Notes: generated by a model not told the origin, from the letters alone. A DNA stretch of 64,000 nucleotides from Streptomyces venezuelae (GCF_008642275.1 NZ_CP029189.1:4686501-4750500), one strand, 5' to 3'. Positions 54,239 to 62,318 are shown, counted from the stretch's first letter. Numbers and translations are program-made.

Positions 54239-54889
54239 ATGATTGCAGTGACCCATCGTCATCGTGTAGCCGCTGCGACTGCTGTCGTCGGCCTCGTCAT
54301 GGCCAGCGCCAACCTCATCGCCGCGAGCACTGCGCAAGCCGATGACGTCAAGCCGTCGGTACCCCCCGGCACGGAGCCCTCCGCCTCCGCCCCCGTCCCC
54401 ATCGACTCCAACGCCCCCGGCCTGAAGATTCCTCAGGGCGGCACTCTCGCACCGATCAAGGTGCTGGACATCGCCGAGGTCGTCGAAGACCTCGGTGGGG
54501 AGCAGAGGCGGCAGGAGACCAATCAGACCGTCATGATGGCGCTGCAGTCCGAGGTGTTGTTCCCGGAGAACAGTGCCGTGTTCAACGCGCAGGCCGCTGC
54601 CCGGATCCAAGCCATCGCACAGGAGATCAACCAGCAGAAGGCCACCCGTATCCGCGTCTTCGGGTTCACTGACGACCAGGGCAGCTACGAGCACGGCAAG
54701 GAGCTGTCCAAGCAGCGCGCCGACGCCGTGCAGGCCGAGCTGTCCAAGACCGTCACCAATCCGAGTGTCGTCTTCGACGTCCGCGGCTACAGCGAGGACT
54801 ATCCGATCGCCGACAACAGCACCGAGGAGGGCCGCAAGAAGAACCGCCGCGTCGAGATCACCTTCCCCCGTGGGGCAGGCAACGACTAG
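54239..54889 (+). CDS. OmpA-domain secreted protein
   Basis: A 216-residue exported protein with signal peptide (residues 1-35). The C-terminal OmpA-like domain (from about 100) has LFPENSAVFNAQAAARIQAI, RIRVFGFTDDQGSYEHGKEL, SKQRADAVQAEL and NRRVEITF. These residues normally bind diaminopimelate in peptidoglycan. In a monoderm it could anchor surface structures, here possibly the pilus, to the wall. It ends the locus. Confidence 0.9.
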   Translation: MIAVTHRHRVAAATAVVGLVMASANLIAASTAQADDVKPSVPPGTEPSASAPVPIDSNAPGLKIPQGGTLAPIKVLDIAEVVEDLGGEQRRQETNQTVMMALQSEVLFPENSAVFNAQAAARIQAIAQEINQQKATRIRVFGFTDDQGSYEHGKELSKQRADAVQAELSKTVTNPSVVFDVRGYSEDYPIADNSTEEGRKKNRRVEITFPRGAGND

Positions 54890-54932
54890 ACGGCTGGCGG
54901 CTCGCCCGGGGGACTGTCTCTTCGAACGGACT

Positions 54933-55190
54933 TCAAGGACGCCACTCCTCGCGGTAATCCGGGTGCTCCGCATGGGACTGCGCGAGTACGCGGAGCGCGT
55001 AGGTGAGGCCGGCGAAGCGCGGGTCTGCGGAGTCCATGGCCTCGCAGTCCTGCGCAAGCAGATCGATCAGGTCGAGCATCGGCAGGTGACTGTCGAGGAG
55101 GGCCTCACCACCGAAGCGACAGGACACCTCGGCGTAGGCGTGGTTGTCCGCCTCGTACCGGGCGTGAATGAACTTCAGAAGGTCGTCCAT
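54933..55190 (-). CDS. DUF6221-family protein
   Basis: An 85-residue protein from ATG 55190. It begins MDDLLKFIHARYEADNHAYA and ends AEHPDYREEWRP, both typical of the DUF6221 family, which is abundant in Streptomyces accessory regions, often near mobile elements. The function is unknown. Lower codon bias than the core genes suggests foreign origin. Confidence 0.8.
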   Translation of the reverse strand: MDDLLKFIHARYEADNHAYAEVSCRFGGEALLDSHLPMLDLIDLLAQDCEAMDSADPRFAGLTYALRVLAQSHAEHPDYREEWRP

Positions 55191-55197
55191 AGGGTGA

Positions 55198-55293
55198 TCC
55201 TCACGCACTGATGCCGCAGTCGGAAGCCGCAGCGGGCAGAGTGTCGAGCGGGCCTTCGCCCGCATGAAGAGCTACCTCGCCCTCGCGCGGTGA
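55198..55293 (+). pseudogene. possible transposase C-terminal relic
   Basis: An open stretch without a start codon ends QSVERAFARMKSYLALAR-stop. The VERAFARMKSY part resembles the VEHxFARMKSWK motif near the C-terminus of IS5-family (DDE_Tnp_4) transposases. Only about 30 codons remain and no terminal inverted repeat is visible. It is a weak match and could be chance. Confidence 0.25.
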
Positions 55294-55302
55294 GCCGGCA
55301 GG

Positions 55303-55410
55303 TCAAGTGACCGGGCTGGTCTGCCCGAGGGCTGCGGCGAAGGCCGCCGCGGCGCCGACGAGGCCCAGGCAGATCAGCGAAGCCGGGTTCGCGGAGATCG
55401 GGCGGGCGAG
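55303..55410 (-). pseudogene. possible remnant of a membrane protein gene
   Basis: A minus-strand frame ending at 55303 encodes ISANPASLICLGLVGAAAAF and AAALGQTSPVT, which looks like the last membrane helix of a protein. Upstream the frame turns to low-complexity sequence without a start. It may be a decayed gene end. The rest of 55191-55518 holds no gene. Confidence 0.25.
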
Positions 55411-55468
55411 CGGGCCGCGGTGTTCAGGGGGTCCGGGGGCTTGTCGTGAGGGGCCCTGCCTGGAACCG

Positions 55469-55506
55469 CACGGGGCCGGCCCCTCCCCTGTGGGGGCCGG
55501 GCCCGT
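55469..55506. terminator. GC-rich hairpin downstream of the AhpD-like gene
   Basis: CACGGGGCCGGCCCC and GGGGCCGGGCCCGTG can pair with one bulge, 13 bases after the stop at 55519 (minus strand). Confidence 0.55.
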
Positions 55507-55518
55507 GGCTGCGTCTGG

Positions 55519-55992
55519 TCAGCCGAACTGGCCCGGCTGGTAGTCACCCGCCGGCTGCTGGACGATCACGTTCATCCGGTTGTACGCGTTGATCAGCGCG
55601 ATCAGGGTCACCAGCGCGGCCAGCTGGTCCTCGTCGTAGTACTTGGCGGCGTCGGCCCACGCCTCGTCCGTGACGCCCCCGGCGGCGTCGGCGATGCGCG
55701 TGCCCTGCTCGGTCAGTTCCAGGGCCGCCCGCTCGGCGTCGGTGAACACCTTCGCCTCGCGCCAGGCCGCGACCAGGTTGAGCCGTACCGGGTCCTCCCC
55801 GGCGTGCGAGGCGTCCTTGAAGTGCATGTCGGTGCAGAACCCGCAGCCGTTGATCTGGCTGGCCCGGAGTTTCACCAGCTCCTGCGTGGCGTGCGGCAGG
55901 GTCGAGTCCGAGATGACCTTGCCGGCGGAGTTGATGTACCGGGCGAACTTGGTCGCGACCGCGTTGCCGTAGAAGTTGAGACGCGCTTCCAT
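55519..55992 (-). CDS. AhpD-like carboxymuconolactone decarboxylase-family protein
   Basis: A 157-residue protein, ATG 55992 after AAGGAGATCACG. It carries the AhpD core CGFCTDMHFKDA with the CxxC and His of the peroxidase/alkylhydroperoxidase active site, preceded by ELVKLRASQIN. Such proteins reduce hydroperoxides or recycle thiols. It is adjacent, in the same direction, to the TetR gene at 56088-56618, with about 95 bases between. Confidence 0.9.
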   Translation of the reverse strand: MEARLNFYGNAVATKFARYINSAGKVISDSTLPHATQELVKLRASQINGCGFCTDMHFKDASHAGEDPVRLNLVAAWREAKVFTDAERAALELTEQGTRIADAAGGVTDEAWADAAKYYDEDQLAALVTLIALINAYNRMNVIVQQPAGDYQPGQFG

Positions 55993-56087
55993 CGTGATCT
56001 CCTTGCCGTGCCGACGGTTACACAGCTCTGACGGAATGCGCGGCCCGGATGTGACAGCTCGACGGGGGTGGGCGGGAGTGACCTGCG

Positions 56088-56618
56088 TCACTGTCGCGGC
56101 AGGAGGAGTTCCGCGATGTCCCGGGCCCGGTGGGCCGGCTCCGGGCCGGGGGTGAGGGTCGCCACCGCCGTCGCCCCCTCGGTCAGGATCAGGAGCCGGT
56201 CGGCGAGGGCGGCGTCGCCGGTCAGGCCGGCCAGCAGGGCGTGGAGTTCCGCCTTGTGGACGCGGACGATCTCCGGGGCCGCGGCGCCCAGTTCCCCGTA
56301 CGCGTTCAGGAACGCGCAGCCGCGGAAGTCGGGCTCGGTGAACCAGTCCGCCAGCCAGTCGAAGACCGCGAGCACCCGCGCCCGCGGCTCCGCCGGGGCG
56401 TGCGCCGCCACCCGCAGGGAGTCGAGCCATCGCCGGTCGCGGCGCTCCAGGTAGGCCGTGACCAGGGACTCCTTCGCCGGGAAGAGGCGGTAGAGGCGCT
56501 TGAGCGGGACCCCGGAGGCGGTGCGGACGCGGTCCATGCCGACGGCCTGGATGCCGTGCCGGTAGTACAGCTCCTCCGCCGCGTCCAGCAGGCGGGTCCG
56601 TGCCTCTTCATCGTCCAT
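56088..56618 (-). CDS. TetR-family transcriptional regulator
   Basis: A 176-residue repressor. The N-terminal helix-turn-helix is TRLLDAAEELYYRHGIQAVG and RTASGVPLKRLYRLFPAKES. The C-terminal ligand domain has FRGCAFLNAYGELG, as in the TetR_C_16-like YxaF/LmrA group. It starts at ATG 56618 and is divergent from a DUF1348 gene. Two perfect palindromes in the gap are its probable operators. Confidence 0.92.
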   Translation of the reverse strand: MDDEEARTRLLDAAEELYYRHGIQAVGMDRVRTASGVPLKRLYRLFPAKESLVTAYLERRDRRWLDSLRVAAHAPAEPRARVLAVFDWLADWFTEPDFRGCAFLNAYGELGAAAPEIVRVHKAELHALLAGLTGDAALADRLLILTEGATAVATLTPGPEPAHRARDIAELLLPRQ

Positions 56619-56649
56619 GAGGGCAGGGTAGCCCGTTTCCCCTTGCGGT

Positions 56650-56700
56650 GAGAACGCTCGTTCTCGTAGCGTGGGCGATGGGGAGAACGACCGTTCTCCC
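56650..56700. promoter_or_regulatory. tandem TetR operators
   Basis: GAGAACG-CT-CGTTCTC (56650-56665) and GGGAGAACGACCGTTCTCCC (56681-56700) share the half-site GAGAACG. Their centres are 33 bp apart, three helical turns. They lie in the 105-base gap between the divergent TetR and DUF1348 genes. Confidence 0.85.
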
Positions 56701-56723
56701 TCCATTTCCCTTTGGAGGATGCC

Positions 56724-57134
56724 GTGACACGTCCGCCCCTGCCGCCCTTCACCGAAGAGTCCGCGCGCGCCAAGGTCCAGGCCGCCGAGGACGCCTGGAA
56801 CAGTTGCGATCCCGAGCGCGTCGCCCTCGCGTACACGGAGGACTCGGTCTGGCGCAACCGCGACCGCTTCCTCACCGGCCGCGCCGAGATCCGGGCGTTC
56901 CTCGCCGACAAGTGGGAGCGCGAGCTCGACTACCGGCTCCGCAAGGAGCTGTGGGCGTTCACCGGCAACCGCATCTCCGTCCGCTTCGAGTGCGAGTGGC
57001 ACGACGTCGCCGGCCAGTGGTGGCGCAGCCACGGGAACGAGCAGTGGGAGTTCGACGGTGACGGCCTGATGCGCCGTCGGGAGGCCAGCATCAACGACGT
57101 CCCGATCGCCGCCGAGGACCGCCGCATCGTCTGA
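56724..57134 (+). CDS. DUF1348 (nuclear transport factor 2-like) protein
   Basis: A 136-residue NTF2-like protein from GTG 56724, seven bases after [25 protein letters not shown] and [20 protein letters not shown], then [20 protein letters not shown] identify DUF1348. The family's biochemistry is unknown; NTF2 folds often bind small hydrophobic molecules. Its control by the adjacent TetR repressor suggests induction by a small ligand. Confidence 0.9.
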   Translation: MTRPPLPPFTEESARAKVQAAEDAWNSCDPERVALAYTEDSVWRNRDRFLTGRAEIRAFLADKWERELDYRLRKELWAFTGNRISVRFECEWHDVAGQWWRSHGNEQWEFDGDGLMRRREASINDVPIAAEDRRIV

Positions 57135-57216
57135 CCCCGGCCCCGCACCGTCCGGCCCTGCATCGTCCGGCCCCGGCGGAGGCCCCGGCCCCGCCCCGGC
57201 TCCCGGTCCGCCCCGA

Positions 57217-57249
57217 CCCCCAGGTGTGGCCCCGGGCTACACCTGGGGG
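57217..57249. terminator. convergent terminator
   Basis: CCCCCAGGTGT and its exact complement (11-bp arms, 11-base loop) overlap the stop of the second TetR gene. The 57135-57216 stretch before it is only C/G-rich repeats. Confidence 0.75.
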
Positions 57250-57818
57250 TGGTGGGCCTGGGTGATGAGGTCCGTGGCCACCTTCAGGGCGGCCAGGCGG
57301 GTCTCCTCCGGGTCGCCCTCCACGTGCTGGAGGAACATCATCCCGGCGTGCAGCGTGAACAGCGCGCTGACGCAGCGGACCTGGTCCTCCAGCGGGCCGT
57401 CCTGCGTGCGGAGCAGTTCCACCAGGGTGAAGAGCCGCTTCTTCACCGTCTGCCCGATGGGGAGTTCGCGCGTCGTCGCCTGGTTCTCCTGCATGAAGCG
57501 GTACAGCACGGCGCCTCCCGCCATCGCCTCGCTGTAGCGGCGCAGCACCTCGCGCTTGGTCTCCAGCGTGCGCGGCTGGCCCTCCGCCCACGTGATCAGC
57601 TCGTCGATGGGCCGGGTCAGGTCCTCGAAGATGCTGATGATGATGTCTTCCTTGGTCTTGAAGTGGTAGTACAGCGCCGCCTTCGTGACCTCCAGCCGCT
57701 CCGCGATCTCGCGCAGCGACGTCTTCTCGTACCCCTGCTCGGCGAAGAGCTCCAGTGCGACGTCCTGGATGCGCTGGCGCGTGTCGCCACGGCGCCGCTG
57801 CGGACTGCTGCTGGACAT
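57237..57818 (-). CDS. TetR-family repressor of the adjacent exporter
   Basis: A 193-residue TetR protein, ATG 57818 (GGGGAGAG upstream). The helix-turn-helix is RQRIQDVALELFAEQGYEKT, SLREIAERLEVTKAALYYHF and KTKEDII, a textbook match. It is divergent from a 14-TM multidrug exporter, with a long inverted repeat between. Repression of the exporter and of itself is the standard arrangement. Confidence 0.93.
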   Translation of the reverse strand: MSSSSPQRRRGDTRQRIQDVALELFAEQGYEKTSLREIAERLEVTKAALYYHFKTKEDIIISIFEDLTRPIDELITWAEGQPRTLETKREVLRRYSEAMAGGAVLYRFMQENQATTRELPIGQTVKKRLFTLVELLRTQDGPLEDQVRCVSALFTLHAGMMFLQHVEGDPEETRLAALKVATDLITQAHHPQV

Positions 57819-57832
57819 GGCTCTCCCCAATT

Positions 57833-57904
57833 ACTTACTTGACGCCCGGCTAGTTGCGGGTCTAACGTCCCCAGTGTAGTGAACTAGCCGGGCGGCAAGT
57901 AAGT
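57833..57904. promoter_or_regulatory. 23-bp inverted repeat between tetR and exporter
   Basis: Arms at 57833-57855 and 57882-57904 match in 22 of 23 positions, with a 26-base spacer. Each arm begins ACTTACTT and ends CCCGGCTAGTT. Both divergent promoters must lie within it, so TetR binding would close both. Confidence 0.85.
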
Positions 57905-57949
57905 GCCGGTGCGGGACGTAGTGCGAGCGGTAGGGCCAGGGGAGTGGAC

Positions 57950-59536
57950 ATGGTGGACAAAGTCAAGCCTGCGGGGACTCCGGAGGAGGTGAAGCCGCGC
58001 AGCGTACGGGTCGTCCTCATGGCGCTCATGATCGCGATGCTGCTGGCCATGCTCGACAACATGATCATCGGTACCGCGATGCCGACGATCGTGGGCGAGC
58101 TCGGCGGCCTGGAGCACCTGTCCTGGGTGGTCACCGCGTACACGCTGGCCACGGCGGCCTCCACCCCCATCTGGGGCAAGATCGGCGACATGTACGGGCG
58201 GAAGGGCTCCTTCCTCACCTCGATCGTCATCTTCCTCATCGGCTCCGCGCTCAGCGGCATGGCCCAGGACATGGGCCAGCTGATCGGCTTCCGTGCCATC
58301 CAGGGCCTCGGTGCCGGCGGTCTGATGGTCGGCGTCATGGCGATCATCGGCGACCTGATCCCGCCCCGTGAGCGCGGCAAGTACCAGGGCATGATGGCCG
58401 GCGTGATGGCCCTCGCCATGATCGGCGGCCCGCTGGTCGGCGGCACCATCACCGACCACATGGGCTGGCGCTGGTCCTTCTACATCAACCTGCCGCTCGG
58501 CGCCGTCGCGCTGGCCATGGTCACGGCCGTGCTGCACCTGCCGAAGAAGCGGGCGCAGGGCAAGATCGACTACCTCGGCGCCGCGCTGCTGACCCTCGCC
58601 ATCACCTCCACCGTCCTCGTGACGACCTGGGGTGGCAACACGTACGCGTGGAGCTCCGCCGAGATCCTCGGCCTCATCGCCGTCGGCGTCCTGTCGACCG
58701 CCGCGTTCCTCTACGCGGAGACCAAGGCCGCCGAGCCGGTCATGCCGCTGCACATCTTCCGCAGCCGCAACTTCACCCTGATGTCGGTGATCGGCTTCCT
58801 CGTCGGCTTCGCGATGTTCGGCGGCGTGCTCTACCTCCCGCTGTTCCAGCAGTCGGTGCAGGGCGCCTCCGCCACCAACTCGGGTCTGCTGCTCCTGCCC
58901 ATGCTGCTCTCGATGATGGTCGTCTCGCTGATCGCGGGCCGTGTCACCACCAGCAGCGGCAAGTACAAGATGTTCCCGATCGCCGGCGGCGCGCTCATGG
59001 TCGTCGGGATGTTCCTGCTCGCGACCATGGACACCGGCACCACCCGCCTCGTGTCGGGCCTCTACATGGCCGTCCTCGGCGCCGGTCTCGGCTTCCTGAT
59101 GCAGATCACCATGCTCGTCGCGCAGAACAGCGTCGACATGAAGGACATGGGCGTCGCCTCCTCGTCGGCGACCCTCTTCCGCACGCTCGGCGGCTCCTTC
59201 GGCGTGGCCCTGATGGGCTCCCTCTTCACCGCCAGGGTCACGGACACCATGACCGAGCGCCTGGGCCCGGAGGCCGCCAAGGCCTCGGGCTCCGCCCAGC
59301 TGGACGCCGCGAGCCTGGCCAAGCTGCCCGAGGCCGTACGCGACGCCTACCAGCACGCGGTGGCCGCCGGTACGCACTCCGCGTTCCTGCTCGGCGCGGC
59401 CATCGCCGTACTGGGCTTCGCAGCGGCCTGGTTCGTCAAGGAGGTCCCCCTCCGCGGCGCGGGCCCGGCCGCCCCGGCCGGCACCGCGGACAGCGGCAAG
59501 GCGGCCCCGGCCGCGCAGGAGTCGCTCGCGCACTGA
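57950..59536 (+). CDS. DHA2-family (EmrB/QacA-type) MFS drug exporter
   Basis: A 528-residue transporter with 14 membrane helices. MLDNMIIGTAMPTIVGELGG in helix 1, GKIGDMYGRKG in the 2-3 loop, RAIQGLGAGGLMVG in helix 4 and the motif C region GVMALAMIGGPLVGG in helix 5 define the antiporter group. It probably expels toxic compounds using the proton gradient. ATG 57950 follows GGGGAG. The C-terminal tail is Ala/Pro-rich. Confidence 0.95.
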   Translation: MVDKVKPAGTPEEVKPRSVRVVLMALMIAMLLAMLDNMIIGTAMPTIVGELGGLEHLSWVVTAYTLATAASTPIWGKIGDMYGRKGSFLTSIVIFLIGSALSGMAQDMGQLIGFRAIQGLGAGGLMVGVMAIIGDLIPPRERGKYQGMMAGVMALAMIGGPLVGGTITDHMGWRWSFYINLPLGAVALAMVTAVLHLPKKRAQGKIDYLGAALLTLAITSTVLVTTWGGNTYAWSSAEILGLIAVGVLSTAAFLYAETKAAEPVMPLHIFRSRNFTLMSVIGFLVGFAMFGGVLYLPLFQQSVQGASATNSGLLLLPMLLSMMVVSLIAGRVTTSSGKYKMFPIAGGALMVVGMFLLATMDTGTTRLVSGLYMAVLGAGLGFLMQITMLVAQNSVDMKDMGVASSSATLFRTLGGSFGVALMGSLFTARVTDTMTERLGPEAAKASGSAQLDAASLAKLPEAVRDAYQHAVAAGTHSAFLLGAAIAVLGFAAAWFVKEVPLRGAGPAAPAGTADSGKAAPAAQESLAH

Positions 59537-59594
59537 CCGGGTCCGCCCCGGCACCGGCACCGGAACGAGCGCCGGCACCGGCATCAGCGCCGCC

Positions 59595-59637
59595 AGGGAG
59601 GCGGCACCCCCGGGATCACCGGGGGTGCCGCCTCCCT
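59595..59637. terminator. strong bidirectional terminator
   Basis: Perfect 19-bp arms (59595-59613 and 59619-59637) with loop GATCA, between the convergent exporter and the gene ending at 59654. Confidence 0.9.
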
Positions 59638-59653
59638 GCATGTCCGCGTACCG

Positions 59654-60031
59654 CTACCTGGGGTCGTCCGTCTCCCAGGGGTGTACGAAGGCGCCGGGGC
59701 GCAGGCCCCAGGCGGCGACCGCGGTGAGCAGGTCGGCCTCGTCCGCCGCGTCCGCGGACGCGACCAGGACCGCCCCGACGTCGTAGTCGAAGCCGTCGAG
59801 GCGATGGCCGTCGTACTCCCGGTGCTCCAGACGGAAACACCGGCCCGCGTCGCCGCGTACCCAGCCCTCGTCCCGGGCGATGTGGTCGGCCCGGCTCAGG
59901 GCGGGGCGGACGTCCACGAACGCGCGCCGGTCCGGGCGGGACGCCGGGACTTCCGTCACCAGTCTGCGGCCCAGGCGGAGTGCGGTCAGCTTGTCCACCG
60001 GCCAGTCGGGTTCGTCCTGCATGCAGCCCAT
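59654..60031 (-). CDS. hypothetical protein
   Basis: A 125-residue soluble acidic protein. ATG 60031 is preceded by GGAG; ATG 60022 is an alternative. The sequence, including DWPVDKLTALRLGRRLVTEV and ADAADEADLLTAVAAWGL, shows mixed alpha/beta character with no known motif. Confidence 0.7.
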   Translation of the reverse strand: MGCMQDEPDWPVDKLTALRLGRRLVTEVPASRPDRRAFVDVRPALSRADHIARDEGWVRGDAGRCFRLEHREYDGHRLDGFDYDVGAVLVASADAADEADLLTAVAAWGLRPGAFVHPWETDDPR

Positions 60032-60170
60032 TCTGCTCCGGCCCGTCGCCCGCAGAACACCGAACCACCCTGTTCAGCACGGGACTTGGGGCGGTATCGG
60101 GTCGCGCCCGGAGGGTGGCCCGTTTCGGACGTGTGCGCGTGGGCAGGTACTCAACTCCATGAAGGACTAA

Positions 60171-60197
60171 AGTCCCATCGGTCCCAACAGTCCCATA
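60171..60197. repeat. three 9-bp direct repeats upstream of the deacetylase
   Basis: AGTCCCATC, GGTCCCAAC and AGTCCCATA are contiguous, in an AT-richer stretch 100-120 bases before the deacetylase start. They look like binding sites of a regulator. Confidence 0.5.
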
Positions 60198-60292
60198 ACA
60201 GTGAATTTATGGGGTATTTGGCTGGAACTCCTCACCCACGGCGAACGTCCTGATCCACAGAACGCTCACACAGCGGATGGGGAGGACAGGGC

Positions 60293-61141
60293 ATGAGTTT
60301 CCTGGCGCGCGCGAACAACAAGGGCGTCCGAGCCGGTGCCGCCGTCGTGGCCTCGGCCGTCGCCGTGGCGGCGACCGTGTGGGGCGTGGCGGCCCTGGTC
60401 GGACCGGACGGGACCGCCTCCTCACAGACCGCCCGGCCGGGCGCCGGCGGCGGCTCCGGCCGGGGGGACGACGGCCAGCCCGGAGAGCAGCGGCAGGGGA
60501 TACCCGAGGACATAGCCCACGCGTCGGAGAACGGCGCCGACGCCGTCAACATCACCATCGATGACGGCCCCGACCCCCGCTGGACCCCGAGGGTGCTGGA
60601 AGTGCTCCGGCGGCACGACGTCAGGGCGACCTTCTGCATGGTCGGGCCGCAGGCCAAGGCACACCCCGACCTGGTGAAGAAGGTGGTCGCAGACGGGCAC
60701 CGGCTCTGCGACCACACCATGAACCACGACACGGCCATGGACAAGAAGCCCGTCGCCTACCAGGAAGCGCAGATCCTGGAGGCGAAGAAGCTGATCGAGG
60801 AAGCCGCGGGCGGCGGCGCGAAGGTCGAGTACTACCGTGCCCCCGGTGGCGCGTTCACCCCCGACAGCCGGCGCATCGCCGCGGCGCACGGCATGCGGCC
60901 GCTCGGCTGGAACGTCGACACCAAGGACTTCGACAAGCCGGGCGCGGCCGCCATCGTGAGCGCCGTCAAGCGCGAGATCGGCAACGGACCGACGGTGCTC
61001 TTCCACGACGGCGGCGGCAACCGCGCCCAGACGGTCGACGCCCTCGACCAGGTGCTGGCCTGGCTGCGGGAGCAGGGCCGCCCCACCGGCTTCCCCGTCC
61101 GCACCGCCCCCGATGCCGCGCCCGCCCCGGACGCGCCCTGA
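60293..61141 (+). CDS. secreted or anchored polysaccharide deacetylase (NodB domain)
   Basis: A 282-residue protein with one N-terminal membrane segment (about 12-36) and a Gly/Ser-rich linker. The NodB domain shows motif 1 TIDDG (Asp90, Asp91), motif 2 HTMNH (His141, His145), motif 3 RAPGG, motif 4 GWNVDTKDF and motif 5 LFHDGGG, so the metal site and catalytic residues are complete. It removes acetyl groups from cell-wall or chitin-type polymers at the cell surface. It stands alone with repeats upstream. Confidence 0.93.
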   Translation: MSFLARANNKGVRAGAAVVASAVAVAATVWGVAALVGPDGTASSQTARPGAGGGSGRGDDGQPGEQRQGIPEDIAHASENGADAVNITIDDGPDPRWTPRVLEVLRRHDVRATFCMVGPQAKAHPDLVKKVVADGHRLCDHTMNHDTAMDKKPVAYQEAQILEAKKLIEEAAGGGAKVEYYRAPGGAFTPDSRRIAAAHGMRPLGWNVDTKDFDKPGAAAIVSAVKREIGNGPTVLFHDGGGNRAQTVDALDQVLAWLREQGRPTGFPVRTAPDAAPAPDAP

Positions 61142-61220
61142 GGGGCCCCGCCGCGCCCTGACACGCCGTCCGCCGGGCGAACGGGTGACGGTCGACGACG
61201 CGGGCCCGCCCGCGTTGTTC

Positions 61221-61256
61221 CCTGGTCGGGCACGGACGAACGTACGCCCGACCAGG
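61221..61256 (+). promoter_or_regulatory. hairpin overlapping the ribosome binding site of the next gene
   Basis: CCTGGTCGGGC (61221-61231) pairs perfectly with 61246-61256, whose last bases are part of the Shine-Dalgarno AGGAGG of the gene at 61265. Folding would restrict ribosome access; alternatively the symmetry is an operator. Confidence 0.5.
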
Positions 61257-61264
61257 AGGCTCCT

Positions 61265-61594
61265 GTGGCCATCGCCCCCGCCAGACTGTCCGACCCGGTG
61301 GTCGGCGCCCTCGTCGCCGCCGTCAACGCGCACGACAAGGACGCCTTCCTCGCGGTCCTGACCGCCGACGCGACCATGTCCGACGACGGCTCCGACCGCG
61401 ATCTGCACGACTGGATCGACCGGGAGATCTTCGACTCCGGCGGCCACATGGACGTCCAGTCCGAGTCCGACGGCGGCCACACCCTGCTCGTCAACTACCG
61501 CAACGACACCTGGGGCGAGATGCGCACCACCTGGCGCTTCGTCATCGCCCCCGGCGGCGGCCGGATCAGCCGCTTCGAGACCGGTCAGGCCTGA
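61265..61594 (+). CDS. small NTF2-like (SnoaL-type) protein
   Basis: A 109-residue protein from GTG 61265. VVGALVAAVNAHDKDAFLAV and LTADATMSDDG, then TWGEMRTTWRFVIAPGGGRI show the cone-shaped NTF2 fold used by SnoaL-like proteins. No catalytic set can be assigned. Its Shine-Dalgarno lies at the edge of a hairpin. Confidence 0.82.
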   Translation: MAIAPARLSDPVVGALVAAVNAHDKDAFLAVLTADATMSDDGSDRDLHDWIDREIFDSGGHMDVQSESDGGHTLLVNYRNDTWGEMRTTWRFVIAPGGGRISRFETGQA

Positions 61595-61691
61595 GTGGAC
61601 ACCCCGCCGGACCGGCCGCGCGGGTCTCCCGTACGGGTGAAAGCGCGACCGGCGTCGTTCCGGCCCGCCGCGGGGTCCCGTTGGTCCGGTC

Positions 61692-62318
61692 ATGAAGCGC
61701 ACCCGGATCGCCGCTCTCGCCCTCGCCACCGCCTCCGCGGCCCTCGCGCCCCTCCTGGGCCAGGCCGCCACCGCCGCGGAGGGAACGGCGTACCTCCAGG
61801 ACCCCGCAGGCGGCGAGAAGACCATGAAGTCGATGTGGACCAAGGACGAGATGCACAAGCTGGAGGCACAGTTCCGCTTCCACCCCGGGGTCCAGTACAG
61901 GACGGTCACCCGCCCCGGCCCCTCGGGCGCGCCGGACTACGAGCGCCGGGTCCCCGACCCCAAGACCCTGGCGTGGCTGCCCGGGTACGAGTTCGCCTGG
62001 TCGGTGTCGGACTCGACGCTGGTGAAGAAGGCGGTGACGGTGAAGGAGGGGGAACACCCGATCGTCGTGCACGCCGTGCTGCGCGATGCGGACCGGGCCA
62101 AGCTCGCGGAAGTGCGCAAGGAGCTGACCGGGAAGCCACCGACCGGGCGGGAGAAGGTCGCGGGTGACCGGCGGATCGCGTGCGACACCGGGGAGTACAC
62201 GGTGGAGTGGTCGGTCACGCGCTCGGGCTACGGAACGCTGGGCGGGACGCTGCGCTGGAACTCCAGCTGCGAGCAGTACCGGACGGCGTTCGCCGCGGAC
62301 CACGGGCAGCAGCGCTGA
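61692..62318 (+). CDS. secreted hypothetical protein
   Basis: A 208-residue protein with a typical signal peptide (residues 1-28, ending QAATAAEG). The exported part is charged, with two cysteines (IACDTGEY and SSCEQY) that could form a disulfide. DYERRVPDPKTLAWLPGYEF and VHAVLRDADRAKLAEVRKEL show no known family. The function is unknown. Confidence 0.8.
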   Translation: MKRTRIAALALATASAALAPLLGQAATAAEGTAYLQDPAGGEKTMKSMWTKDEMHKLEAQFRFHPGVQYRTVTRPGPSGAPDYERRVPDPKTLAWLPGYEFAWSVSDSTLVKKAVTVKEGEHPIVVHAVLRDADRAKLAEVRKELTGKPPTGREKVAGDRRIACDTGEYTVEWSVTRSGYGTLGGTLRWNSSCEQYRTAFAADHGQQR

